This document shows, piece after piece, positions 1-10,109 of a DNA stretch of 33,102 bases (position 1 is the first letter of the stretch; every line of letters begins with the position of its first letter). The DNA lies in contig JADRCO010000470.1 of NCBI GenBank assembly GCA_021464525.1, positions 1 through 33,102 on the forward strand, in the 5' to 3' direction. This stretch comes from Rhizophagus sp. LPA8_4_AMF (taxonomy: Eukaryota; Glomeromycota; Glomeromycetes; Glomerales; Glomeraceae). Both the position numbers and the translations under genes were made by a program. A model generated the notes under the pieces. It was not told the DNA's origin. It saw only the letters and a list, made by a program, of their open reading frames with translations, and made no database searches.

Positions 1-37
1 CCCCCTATTTAATGCAAAAACCCCCAGCTTTTTTTTT

Positions 38-86
38 TTTTTTTTTTATTTTTTATTTTATTTTATTTTATTTTATTTTTTTTTTT
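38..86. repeat. T-tract with TTTTA tandem units
   Basis: A long T run is followed by several tandem TTTTA pentamers and another T run. It is a simple low-complexity microsatellite and length-polymorphic in principle. No function is suggested by its position. Confidence 0.8.
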
Positions 87-1121
87 TGATTAAAGTAATT
101 AGATCAGGGACGAAACATTTGAGATTTGACACGCAGAAATCGGTGTAGTAACTCCGTTATTTCGTATAGAATATGGAAATCTATTTACAACGTTTCGGTT
201 TTACAAAATACATTACTAATTGTGAATTGTGTAATTGTTACATTTGGTTCTAGAATCTATGGAAAAAATGTCCTTGTTCGGTCCTATTTTACCTGATAAT
301 TTTATCCGAAATATTTTATCGGGTTGTTTTTTTACCGAATTACGTCATTTTAGATCTACCATAAACTTTTAACGGTATTAATCACAAATATTTTCAAAAA
401 GATGTTTCAACTTTCAATATAATATATGACGGTAAGAAAATTTCATCTTTTATTTAAAGAAATTAAAAAAAAAAAAAATCTGAATTATTTAATTTAAATT
501 CAAGAAACTTTGAGAGAGACCAAAGAAAAGCAGATTTATACTATATAAATTTTGTACACGTGGTAGAAAAAGGATTTTTTTTTTTCTTATTATTTTGTTA
601 AAAAAGGTAACAAACAAATGATCCTATTTTGGCGGTGGTGATTTTCGGTTTCCTGATCCACGTTCGCAACTTAATTTTGATAATTCCTCTTTCGGAAATT
701 AATGATTTAACATAAAAGATAAATGACAAACAATTAAAAAAGAGTATTTTCAAATGTTAAATACGGGATTTACGGATAAAAATAATCGGGACGTTATAAT
801 CCCGTGCCTTAATTGTAATTCCGAGATTCCTTGTTAAACGTTCTTAAAAAGTATGGTTTCTTTAAATTGTATACTTTTAAAGTATCTTTTGAACGTTATA
901 ATTAGATATCTGATATGATGAATAAAAAAAAACATAAGCTCGTAGACACTTTTGTTCACGGAAGTATATCACGTGCTTATTTTACTTGAGAAAGATCGTC
1001 ACATGATTTTTATTATGTTTGATCACATGATATATTTGTCATATTCGTCATATTTTAACACTATTTTAACGTAAAATAAAATTTCAACGATACGTTTTTT
1101 TTATGAATTGGACTATCCATA

Positions 1122-1547
1122 TTGAAATTTGGACAAAGTCAATACCTTTTTGGACATGGGACATGTCCCAATTGTCCCATCAAAATTTTTAATGTCCTGA
1201 ACATATCCCAGACTTGTTCCATCCAATGTAATATTACAAATAATAAAATACGGTAATCATCCCCAAAAATTTACTGATGTATGCTCATAACTCATCAATA
1301 TTAACGCTAGAGAGATACCATTCAATTTATCTCATCAAGACGATTTTAATGAAATATAATTTATTAAATTTGAATCAATTATTATGAAAATACAAAATTA
1401 AACATCACAACTTTTTTAATGTTCCAATATCCCGGACGTTGATAAAATTCTTGGACATGACCCAGATGTGTCCCATCCCGTCCGGACGTCCCAAATGACA
1501 ACAATTGTCTTTTTGGATATTGTCCAATTGCCTATGTCCAAATTTTC
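1122..1547. mobile_element. Foldback/MITE-like inverted-repeat element
   Basis: The outer ends at about 1124-1143 and 1527-1547 are imperfect inverted repeats. They share the core AAATTTGGACA, then AG and CAAT. Both arms continue inward with many GGACA/TGTCC and GGGACA/TGTCCC motifs in opposite orientation, including a local palindrome near 1154-1171. The middle (about 1220-1430) is AT-rich and non-coding. TA dinucleotides flank both ends, which fits a Tc1/mariner-type target site but is weak evidence in AT-rich DNA. No transposase is present. It is most likely a non-autonomous DNA element; a chance palindrome-rich spacer is the alternative. Confidence 0.45.
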
Positions 1548-1808
1548 TAAATGTAAATTTTCTACTTACATTCTAACTAATATTTCTGATTTGCTCCATC
1601 TCTCTATAGATAAAAATGCTAAATGAAAAAAAACCTTTAAGATATTTTTTAATGAAAATTTGGAATTACATAAATTACATAGTTATTTGATTAACAATAC
1701 ATACTGTAATTAGTAGTTGGTAATAGCAAACAATAATATAAATCATTAAAAGTGATTGGAATTAAATATACATAATACATGTTACATCAATAAATAGTCC
1801 AATAAAAT

Positions 1809-1856
1809 TTGGAATTGAACTATACAATGTTCATTAGTCCAATAGTTCAAGTCCAA
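1809..1856. repeat. 15-bp inverted repeat (hairpin)
   Basis: Arms at 1809-1823 (TTGGAATTGAACTAT) and 1842-1856 match in inverted orientation at 14 of 15 positions around an 18-base loop. It could be a remnant of a small transposon or a structured RNA segment. Nothing nearby decides between these. Confidence 0.5.
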
Positions 1857-2366
1857 TATTTTAAAGGCCATTACTGGAGGGCTCTAGAATCGAAAAGATT
1901 AACGAAATTATGCAAAGAACATGAAATCATGAAAGGAAAACTTATACGTATTTAATGGGTCCGAACCAATACTGAACCAATATACACATTTATATAACAT
2001 TTCTATTATATGAAATCCTATTCGTCACAACGCATTAGTGCGAGCGCACTTTCGCATAACTCTGCACAACGCCAGTCAAAAGACATGTGACGGTTAAATT
2101 TTTTATTATATTTGTACTTCAACCGTAACATGAAGACAATTGAGACCGCAGAATCGTATACATAACCGTTGGCATCGCGTAATACGAGTAAAAATTTAAC
2201 AAATTTAATGAATTAATTCAAAACATTAAGAACAATTCGATATTATATTATTAAAAGTATTAAAAATTAAAAAAACGTCCAAAATTAATTAATTCTTTTT
2301 ACATGTACATATATAAATAATTCTTCTTTATCATTCATTCCTATTGTCTCTCCTTAAAGTATATCA

Positions 2367-3824
2367 TCATTCTACACAAGTCCATAATTGTTTATTTGTC
2401 ATTAAAGACCAAACACAAAGGTAATTATCTTCCCAATCAGCATTCCTATATTCTAACGCTTGTTCTAATTTAGCTTTAGGTCTTAAAATAACTAAAGCTT
2501 CAAGATATTTTTCATCAGGCCAAATAACATAAGCTAATTCTAATAATCTAACAAAACTATTTACTTCAAATTCTTTAATGTTATTAAAAGGCCAATCTTT
2601 CCCATTTGATAAGGCGAAAGGTAATAAATAATCAACAGCTTTTTTAATGGATTGACCTTTAGGACCAACATAATTCCACCCATCAAATCCAAAATATTGT
2701 GATCTTTCGGCTAAAAGAAATAATGCTTGTAAATTAAATGTTGAATAAAACCATGAAGTTGGACGTTTTGTTTCATGAGGTTGTTGTCCTGTAAGAAGAA
2801 TTCCTTTGCTTACTCTATTTATTAATGCTTCGCGTGAATAACTACGTGCCTCCTCTTCTCTATCTAAATAAGATAATAGATAAATCGCTTGTACATCATA
2901 ATATGTTCCATGATTGTTTTTTGAATACTTTTCATCTCTTCCTAAAGAAGTTGTTTCCAACCAAAGATAATATTTTGATATCCAATCTTTTAATCCTTTC
3001 TCTACCAAAAAATCCCATTTATGCGATGAACGCATTAAAGGTATAGATTGTAACATTCTATAAATAGGATGCATATCCAATACACCAGTTCTTCTTCCTG
3101 ATTTATGACCTTTAATAAAACTTGCATAATTAAGATTAGGATTCATCTTTGTCTTTGGATCTATAAACCATTCTTTAATTCTATAAACTGATTTCTCAAC
3201 ATATGAATCATTTCTTGTAAAATAATAAGCAAATCCTAAATTCTCAATATCTTTAAATAATTTTCTCAAAAGGGAATAATCTTTAACAGTTTCAATCTCG
3301 GGATTAACATAACCATCTCGTCCTATATAAGGTAACCCATCTGGTTCATTTGGGTTTGGCCAAAAATATCTTGCTAATGACATGAAATCATGTGGATCAT
3401 TTGAAGGCGCAAGTTGAGGTTTTAGAGTTACTGAGTAAACCGAATTATTTCTTAACGCTATATTCGCTTTATTGAGAAGTATTGATAACATTTGATGATG
3501 TTGTTGTCGAAGAATAGAAAGATAATTTGCGTAATATCTACTATTTATATACTCTTTAGGATTACCATTTGCATCATAAACTGTTGATACCTTGTTCGAA
3601 GGAGAAATTTTTTCAATAGGTTCATTGTTTATTTTTTTATTATTATCTGTTGATGTTTTTTTTGATGTTTTTGGCGGTTCAACTATTTCAGGTTGTTGAA
3701 TAACAGATGTCGGAAAAGAGACATCTAAATGTAAATGTTTAGAATCTTCCGGCCAAAATGTCCATAAAAAAATAAAACATAAAGTTCCAAATATTGATAA
3801 AGATAAAATTTTTTGTAGAATCAT
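2367..3824 (-). CDS. Alginate-lyase-domain protein, membrane-anchored (copy 1)
   Basis: A 485-residue single-exon ORF. Residues about 8-24 form an uncleaved signal-anchor-like hydrophobic segment after a short N-terminus, so a type II protein facing the secretory lumen or cell surface is likely. Residues 30-95 are a polar Ser/Thr/Lys/Pro-rich linker. From about residue 130 the protein carries hallmarks of the Pfam alginate_lyase family (alpha/alpha toroid): the SNDPHD...LARYFWPNP..PDGLPY block and the NNHGTYYDVQ block near residue 302, which holds the Asn and His thought to be catalytic in these lyases. Family members cleave uronic-acid polysaccharides by beta-elimination; in fungi without alginate the true substrate is unknown. 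The paralogue at 4908-6203 shares the same end (QLWTC plus two residues). The exact substrate is not inferable. Confidence 0.85.
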   Translation of the reverse strand: MILQKILSLSIFGTLCFIFLWTFWPEDSKHLHLDVSFPTSVIQQPEIVEPPKTSKKTSTDNNKKINNEPIEKISPSNKVSTVYDANGNPKEYINSRYYANYLSILRQQHHQMLSILLNKANIALRNNSVYSVTLKPQLAPSNDPHDFMSLARYFWPNPNEPDGLPYIGRDGYVNPEIETVKDYSLLRKLFKDIENLGFAYYFTRNDSYVEKSVYRIKEWFIDPKTKMNPNLNYASFIKGHKSGRRTGVLDMHPIYRMLQSIPLMRSSHKWDFLVEKGLKDWISKYYLWLETTSLGRDEKYSKNNHGTYYDVQAIYLLSYLDREEEARSYSREALINRVSKGILLTGQQPHETKRPTSWFYSTFNLQALFLLAERSQYFGFDGWNYVGPKGQSIKKAVDYLLPFALSNGKDWPFNNIKEFEVNSFVRLLELAYVIWPDEKYLEALVILRPKAKLEQALEYRNADWEDNYLCVWSLMTNKQLWTCVE

Positions 3825-4907
3825 TAGAAAAAAAATTATATATTTTTTTTTAGAGTGGTAAAAAAATATAGGTTATAAAGAGATTATTATATATGTTGTT
3901 TTTTTTCTTTTATTCCTTTAGTTCGTTATATATATTATTAACAACAAACTAAGGAAAATATCCTTTTTTAAGCGAAAAGTTTGTCCCTTTTTAATTTTTT
4001 TTTTTAAGAAATCTCGTAACCCCGAAATTAATTTTGTACAACGGTAAATGAAACAAAATGGGGATCAACGATTAAAGTTTTGTATCAAATTTCTATATTA
4101 GTCAATATCAAACTTCTATAAAAGTAATTATTATCCAGCGTAATTTATTACTTAATCTTTCCTTTCAGTTTGATTTTCAAAATTAGTAAATTATTGATTT
4201 ATAGTACTTTCAGCCAATTTATATGATTTATTATCGGATATATTATTCCACAATGGGATAAAGCAAGATGTAACATTATATTATCGTTTTTTCGTTAAAT
4301 TGATGTGTAAAGATCTTATATTTTCAAGATTTCGAACCAATCAATTCATGAGTGAAGCAAGGAAAGCTAGGAAGTAAAGGGAAAGGGAGAAGGTTGGTAA
4401 AGAAACATTGTCTAAAAGAGATCTTTTTTTTGACTTTGATGTTAACTGTCTTTAGTTAAGTAGATTATTAAACATTTTTTATTATATTACATCTTTATTA
4501 CCCACTTATTAATCATAAATATATACGTATTCTTATTTATTTAATAATTTGATTTATCATATGTTCTTATTAATTTTATTTTTAAACTAAAAAAAAATAT
4601 TATTATTAATCTAGTTAATCCAAATTCTAACATTAACCCTATTTTGTCAAATCTTTCCTGCCCCAAAAAAAAATAAAAGTAAAATCGGAATGCCAAGACA
4701 TTTATCCTAAACTTGTAAAGAAAAAGAACTGAAACAAAAGAAAAAAGAATATAAATGGGATGGTAGTAAGATCATAAGGGGGTTAAAACAAAAAAAAAAA
4801 ATTCTAAAAACAATAACCAAAATCATCTTCCCATCGTTTATTTACAAAAAAAAACCAACAAGGAATAGATCTATTAAATCATTCTTTCTTACTCTAAAAA
4901 AGATTAT
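3825..4907. other. Spacer between the two lyase genes
   Basis: About 1.1 kb of AT-rich DNA with no supported gene. It must hold the promoter of copy 1 (right of 3824) and the 3' region of copy 2. The 3' flanks of the two genes are not obviously alike beyond the coding end, so the duplication boundary lies close to the stop codons. One isolated GCCAAG occurs near 4692. Confidence 0.6.
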
Positions 4908-6203
4908 TTATTTTAAACAAGTCCATAATTGTCTATTTGTCATTAAAGACCAAACACAAAGGTAATTATCTTCCCAATCAGTATTTTTATATTCTAATGC
5001 TTGTTCTAATTTAGCTTTAGGTCTTAAAATAACCAAAGCTTCAAGATATTTATCATCAGGCCAAATAACAAAAGCTAATTCTAATAATTTGACAAAATCA
5101 TTCATTTCAAATCCATTAATATTTTTAAAAGGCCAACCTTTCCCATCTGATAAGGCAAAAGATAATAAATAATCAACAGCTTTTCTAATGGATTGACCTT
5201 CAGGTCCAACATAATTCCATCCATCAAATCCAAAATATTGTGATCTTTCGGCTAAAAGAAATAATGCTTGTAAATTAAATACTGAATAATACCATGAAGT
5301 TGGACGTTTTGTTTCATGAGGTTGTTGTCCTGTAGGAAGAATTCCTTCATTTACCCTATTTATTAGTGCTTCATGTGAATAATTACGTGCCTCCTCTTCT
5401 CTACCTAGATAAGATAATAGATAAATCGCTTGTACATCATAATATGTCCCATGATTATTTTTTGATTCTTTTTCATCTATTCCTATAGGAGTTGTTTCTA
5501 ACCAAAGATAATATCTTGATAACCAATTTTTAAATTTTTTCTCTACCGAATAATCCCATTTACGAGATGAACGCATTAAAGGTATAGACTGTAACATTCT
5601 ATAAATAGGTCGCATATCTATTATACCAGTCCTTCTTCCTAATTCTTGACCTTTAATAAAACTTGCATAATTAAGGTTAGGATTCATCCTTGTCTTTGGA
5701 TTTATAAACCATTCTTTAATTCTATAAACAGATTTCTCAACATATGAATCATTTCTAGTAAAATGATAAGCAAATCCTAGATTTTCAACATCGTCAAATA
5801 ATTTTCTTAATAAAGAATAGTCTTTAATAGTTTCAATCTCAGGATTAGAATAACCATCTTTTCTCATATAAGGTAATCCATCTGGTTCATTTGAGTTTGG
5901 CCAAAAATATCTTGCTAGTGACATGTAATCATGTGGATCATTTGAAGGTGCAAGTTGTGGTTTTAAAGTTACTGAATAAACTGAATCATTTTTTAATGCT
6001 TTATTTGCTTTATTGATAAGATTTGATAACATATTATAATGTTGTTGTCGGAAAGTTTCAAGATAATTTGCATAAGATTTATCATTTATATTATAAATAT
6101 GTAAATGATCATTAACTCCGGGGGCAAATGTCCACATAAAAATAAAGTATATAGTTCCAAATACGATCAAAATTAATATTTTTTGATTATTTATTCCCAT
6201 CAC
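4908..6203 (-). CDS. Alginate-lyase-domain protein, membrane-anchored (copy 2)
   Basis: A 431-residue single-exon paralogue of the gene at 2367-3824, in the same orientation and about 1.1 kb away. The catalytic region is roughly four-fifths identical by eye, including SNDPHDYMSLARYFWP, KNNHGTYYDVQ (near residue 249) and the C-terminal EDNYLCVWSLMTN block. The N-terminal signal anchor (about residues 8-25) is kept but diverged. The low-complexity linker of copy 1 is almost completely missing, which accounts for the 54-residue length difference. No frameshift or stop breaks the gene, so both copies look functional. A recent tandem duplication is the simplest origin. Substrate unknown. Confidence 0.85.
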   Translation of the reverse strand: MMGINNQKILILIVFGTIYFIFMWTFAPGVNDHLHIYNINDKSYANYLETFRQQHYNMLSNLINKANKALKNDSVYSVTLKPQLAPSNDPHDYMSLARYFWPNSNEPDGLPYMRKDGYSNPEIETIKDYSLLRKLFDDVENLGFAYHFTRNDSYVEKSVYRIKEWFINPKTRMNPNLNYASFIKGQELGRRTGIIDMRPIYRMLQSIPLMRSSRKWDYSVEKKFKNWLSRYYLWLETTPIGIDEKESKNNHGTYYDVQAIYLLSYLGREEEARNYSHEALINRVNEGILPTGQQPHETKRPTSWYYSVFNLQALFLLAERSQYFGFDGWNYVGPEGQSIRKAVDYLLSFALSDGKGWPFKNINGFEMNDFVKLLELAFVIWPDDKYLEALVILRPKAKLEQALEYKNTDWEDNYLCVWSLMTNRQLWTCLK

Positions 6204-6722
6204 GTTTATTAAAAAGAAGAAAAAAAATATATATATATATAAGAAAAAAAAAGGTCTAATTTTTCGTTATATGAAAAAGGAACCTTTCTTAAAACAAAAA
6301 AATCGAGTTGCTCCATATTTAAATATGGCAAAAAAAAAGATGTAACTAAAATAATATTCTGTATTGTAGATCATCATTCAGTAAATGAAAAAAAAAACCT
6401 CACATAATTTACCAATAAAGATAAAATATAATTTCCATAATAAGCCTTTTTGAAAAAGTGCCGAAATTTTAGCGAAAATTTTGGATTTCTCGAAATCGAA
6501 ATTTTTAAAAAGTTTTAAAATGATATCAATTTTTTTTGAATATTATTAATCTTTTATTTTTTAAAAAACTTTTAACTTTGAATGTATATGCATGATAATC
6601 GATCATTATTTAAAACTCAAAACTAAAATATAGTATATATTTATTAACCAAACAAAAAGATCGTGAGGGCATGAGGATGAATCTAAAGATCCGCAAATAT
6701 TTATTCTATTTTAAAATAAACC

Positions 6723-6914
6723 ATGGAACAAGGTTTAAAGGAAGATAATCGGCCTGATTTTCATTTATTTGTTCATCCTCAGTTATATTACATGAATCAC
6801 TATGAACATTTTGAAGTACAAGAATTACATGAAGTGCATAGATTTCATATTAAAATGTTATGTATTTTTTCTTACTACAATAATAAATATGGAAATATTT
6901 CAAAGAATATTTAA
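6723..6914 (+). CDS. Doubtful small ORF, 63 residues
   Basis: The ORF starts at an ATG in the context ACCATGG and encodes a His/Tyr-rich peptide (for example VHPQLYYMNHYEHFEVQELH). Its composition is less repetitive than the surrounding spacer, which is the only reason to list it. It matches no family that I recognise. It could be a small protein, an isolated exon or a gene remnant. Confidence 0.18.
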   Translation: MEQGLKEDNRPDFHLFVHPQLYYMNHYEHFEVQELHEVHRFHIKMLCIFSYYNNKYGNISKNI

Positions 6915-7125
6915 AATAGTCTTATTATTACGAACCTACGATACATTTTGAATAAATTATTGTTTTTATTAATAACATTTTTTACCGAGCCGAAAGAGGA
7001 AAAGCATATGGAATTTCTTTGATTTTAAATTCTAAAAATACCAATTCACATGCTAATTATATGACGATATCAAAAATCTTATTTTACATAATTTCTTAAG
7101 GAATAAAGTAATATGTGACGTTAAT

Positions 7126-7349
7126 CTTGGCGGCCAAAGTTTCAAATTACAAAAAATTACAAAGCCAAGTAAGAGGTATAAGTTTCTTTAAATAGAGTTC
7201 TTGGTTCTTGGCATATTGACTAAACGTGAATTTATAATAATTATTATATATTCAGTTATGGGTATTCTGGAAAATACTGAAGATACTGTAATATTTCTTG
7301 GCAAAGACTATTGATTTGCTAAAAGCTGTGAACGTGATCTCGTGCCAAG
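7126..7349. promoter_or_regulatory. Cluster of five PacC-type GCCAAG sites
   Basis: The hexamer GCCAAG, the core of the established PacC/Rim101 consensus GCCARG, occurs five times in 224 bp: minus strand at 7126-7131, 7207-7212 and 7297-7302; plus strand at 7164-7169 and 7344-7349. The cluster ends about 350 bp before the ATG of a PacC-like gene. Elsewhere I noticed only about eight scattered copies in the whole window. Autoregulation by the downstream factor is the natural inference. Confidence 0.55.
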
Positions 7350-7698
7350 AAAAATTAAACATATATTTCCATATTTAATCACTTGCATTAATTTTCTATT
7401 TATAATTGGAAACTCTCAAAAAATTCTTGGTTTTTTTCTTATTAAAGAAAATAAAACGTTGTTATTTTTTAAACTTATCCGTATTTGTCTTGGACTTTCC
7501 TATTTATAAGAACTCCATCAAATTGAGGAAAAAAAATAAAATCCTTTTTGAGTCAAATAAATTTTTTTTTATCGAATTCAGTTTTTTCTCTGAGGAAAAT
7601 AGATTTCAAGTTTAAATTGTTTAAAAAATATCTTATTTATTTTATTACCTACCAACAAGAATATCTTCTTGATTATTGTAAATATTAAGTTTTTAAAA

Positions 7699-9496
7699 AT
7701 GTCTTTATTAACACCACCACCTTCTGTCAAAAGTGAAGAATTAGTCTGTCTTTGGAATCAATGTTTTCGTACTTTTGAGGATCCAGAATTACTTTATGGT
7801 CATTTAGCTCATGATCATGTTGGCCGTAAATCTACTGGAAATTTATGTCTTAGTTGTCATTGGGATAAATGTGAAGTGGTAACTACCAAAAGAGATCATA
7901 TCACTAGTCATTTAAGAGTTCATGTTCCACTTAAACCACATGTTTGCGAAAGTTGTAAGAAAGCTTTTAAACGTCCTCAAGATTTAAAGAAACATGAAAA
8001 AATTCATACAGATCAACATCAACAACAAATTATAATGGGAAGAATGAATAAGAAAAATCTTCACCCTCCTACTCCTCCTCATTGTTCTTCTTCCTCTGAA
8101 CATTCTCCCTCAATATCTTCTGCTTCTTCTCCTCATCATATTCCTCTTTCTCCTGGTAACAGCGTTATTTCCGATTTAACTAATAATGATTATTTATCAC
8201 CAAACTTTGATTTTTCTCAAATTTCTAATGCTGACATATGTGGTTATACGAGTCCTACTTATCTAATTGATTCTACAACTGGTCTAAATTATAATAATCG
8301 TACTAGCAATAAACGTAGCGTTGATATGTTTGATGGTTTCGTTCAAGATGTTAAAAGAAAACGTATTGAACCTCAATATAATGAAAGTAAGATATTGGTA
8401 TTTTTTTAAATTAAAAAAATAATTTTACTTTAATAATTTGTTAACAAATTTCTTTTCTTTAATTTTAGTCTTATTTAGAAAATTAGAGGATTTATCTAAA
8501 GTTATTGATCAAGATGGATTGGAATTTGATTCACTCCCATCTCTTAACACAAAAGAAGATTTTAATCAAATTAATGATTTTCTTGCTAGTACAATGAGAG
8601 AAATTAATAATGAAAACATATTGAATGAGAATGGATTTAATCTTTTGGATTCATTCGATTCAAATTCTCATTTAATGTCACTTCCTCTTGATACTTTTTC
8701 AACTGCTGATGCGAGCGCGTATTTAAATTTAGATGATAGTAATAGTGTCGATACAAATGTTTTATATCCTGTTGTAACTTCAAGCGCTTATCCATCTGTT
8801 TTATCAAATATTCCTACAACTACTTCAGCTCTTTATGGTTCCAATGATTTTCCATCTCCACCTGAAGAAGCTAGCAATTGGACTGCAAATGATTTATTCA
8901 TCTATGATGTACCTGAAGTAGCTAATCCAACTACACCTTCCACTTCCACTGCTACTACCACTACACCTACTTTACCTTCTCAAGCGTTCTCCGCTTCACA
9001 ATATTTTGATTATGCTTTATCTCAGACTAATGAATATTTCGATGTGACTCCACCGTTGATTCCTTGCAAAAAATTTGATGAACCTCAGCAAAATGCTCCA
9101 TCTACTGATCTATCATTGACTAAAGTAATTTCCGAGACAACAACGTTGGGAGATAAAGTTAAGAAAGAATTACAAGAAGAAGATACAAGTTTTGTAATAC
9201 CCAAGGATAAACAATCATCTAAAATTACGACACAAATATTTTCAAAAGTTACTCAAAAGAAACAAGTAGAGGTTGTAGAGCCGGTAAAAGTTGAAAAATC
9301 TGATGAGATTATGGATTTATTATCAAAGAGTTTATATGATATCGATTTGAATGAAGATAAGAAGATCAAATCTGACAATGTTTTAAGAGCTAAACATGCT
9401 GCTCTCATTGCTACCTTGAGTAAAAAAATTAACCAGCTTTGCAAGAGATTGAATGAACAAGAAAAAGATAATGTTAAAGTAAAAATAGAAATTTAA
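7699..9496 (+). CDS. pacC: PacC/Rim101-like zinc-finger transcription factor
   Basis: Two exons, 7699-8386 and 8469-9496, joined across an 82-bp GTAAGA...TTTTAG intron in matching phase, give 571 residues. Start chosen at 7699 (ATGTCTTTA), since the ORF extends only ten unlikely codons upstream. Three C2H2 fingers cover residues 17-103: C17/C22, C53/C58 with H71/H75, and C83/C86 with H99/H103. They carry the PacC signatures [26 protein letters not shown] and [11 protein letters not shown]. Family members regulate genes in response to ambient alkaline pH after Pal/Rim signalling. The rest is Ser/Thr/Pro-rich and disordered, with a basic segment VKRKRI just before the intron and a C-terminal helical segment ([18 protein letters not shown]) that may be a coiled coil. 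Slightly shorter than Aspergillus PacC. The cluster upstream suggests autoregulation. Confidence 0.92.
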
Positions 9497-10109
9497 TTAA
9501 TTATTCAAGGATAATTTTATTTCTTTAAAAAAAAAACTCATCTCTTTTGTCAAATTGGTTATTTGTTAGAACATATATTAGTTCTCTTCTATAGAATAAA
9601 TTAACGACTACATCATATTTCAATTTTTTGATCTTATTTATCGGAGTGGGAATTTACTTTTATTATTTACTGTATTAAAAAAAATTAGACAATGAAAACA
9701 ATAAACCAAATAAAAAGAAATTTGTGTTGGAATATGTTAGGAAAATTATTACCATTTATGAACTTTTTATATTTTCTCTTTTTGTGTTTTCCCTTTTATA
9801 TTATCCCTTTATAAAATTCCGAGTTGAATAAGATAATATAATTTTTATGATTTATATATAATTTATGATATATTTATAACCCTTTATTGTATGATAATAT
9901 TTACATATTTTTTTATAATTAATTTTTCATTTCTTATGATATGGATATTTTACAAATAATAAAAATCAATTGAAAAAAAAAACACCCGAGAATGCATTTT
10001 ATTATTTAATGTTGAAAACATCTGCAATTATAATAAATAAATACAGATTTACAAACATTTAAATCGGTTAAATCTCAATTGTTAATGAAAAAAAACCACA
10101 CTAAAACAA
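9497..10109. other. Convergent spacer pacC / NSE1
   Basis: About 0.6 kb of AT-rich sequence between two convergent genes. It serves as the 3' flank of both. No ORF, RNA gene or repeat is supported. Confidence 0.7.

Larger units (their letters stand above)
1..2366. other. AT-rich spacer left of the lyase pair
   Basis: No coding region is supported here. The first 90 bases are a T-rich tract with repeated TTTTA units (about 38-86). A foldback, MITE-like element lies at 1122-1547 and a hairpin at 1809-1856; both are listed separately. A short perfect palindrome with arms AGTGCG/CGCACT lies at 2037-2050. The rest is AT-rich with stops in all frames. Confidence 0.7.
6204..7698. other. Divergent intergenic region lyase copy 2 / pacC
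   Basis: About 1.5 kb between the minus-strand lyase and the plus-strand zinc-finger gene, so it should contain both promoters. It holds a TA microsatellite right upstream of the lyase start (about 6225-6240), a doubtful small ORF (6723-6914) and the GCCAAG cluster at 7126-7349. The remainder is AT-rich. Confidence 0.6.

Noticed and set aside
2037..2050. AGTGCG-AG-CGCACT palindrome
   Set aside because: Short and isolated, downstream of a gene on the other strand; chance is adequate.
7669..7698. Upstream start of the PacC frame
   Set aside because: The extra ten residues are hydrophobic and spacer-like, and the ATG at 7699 has the better context and the better fit.
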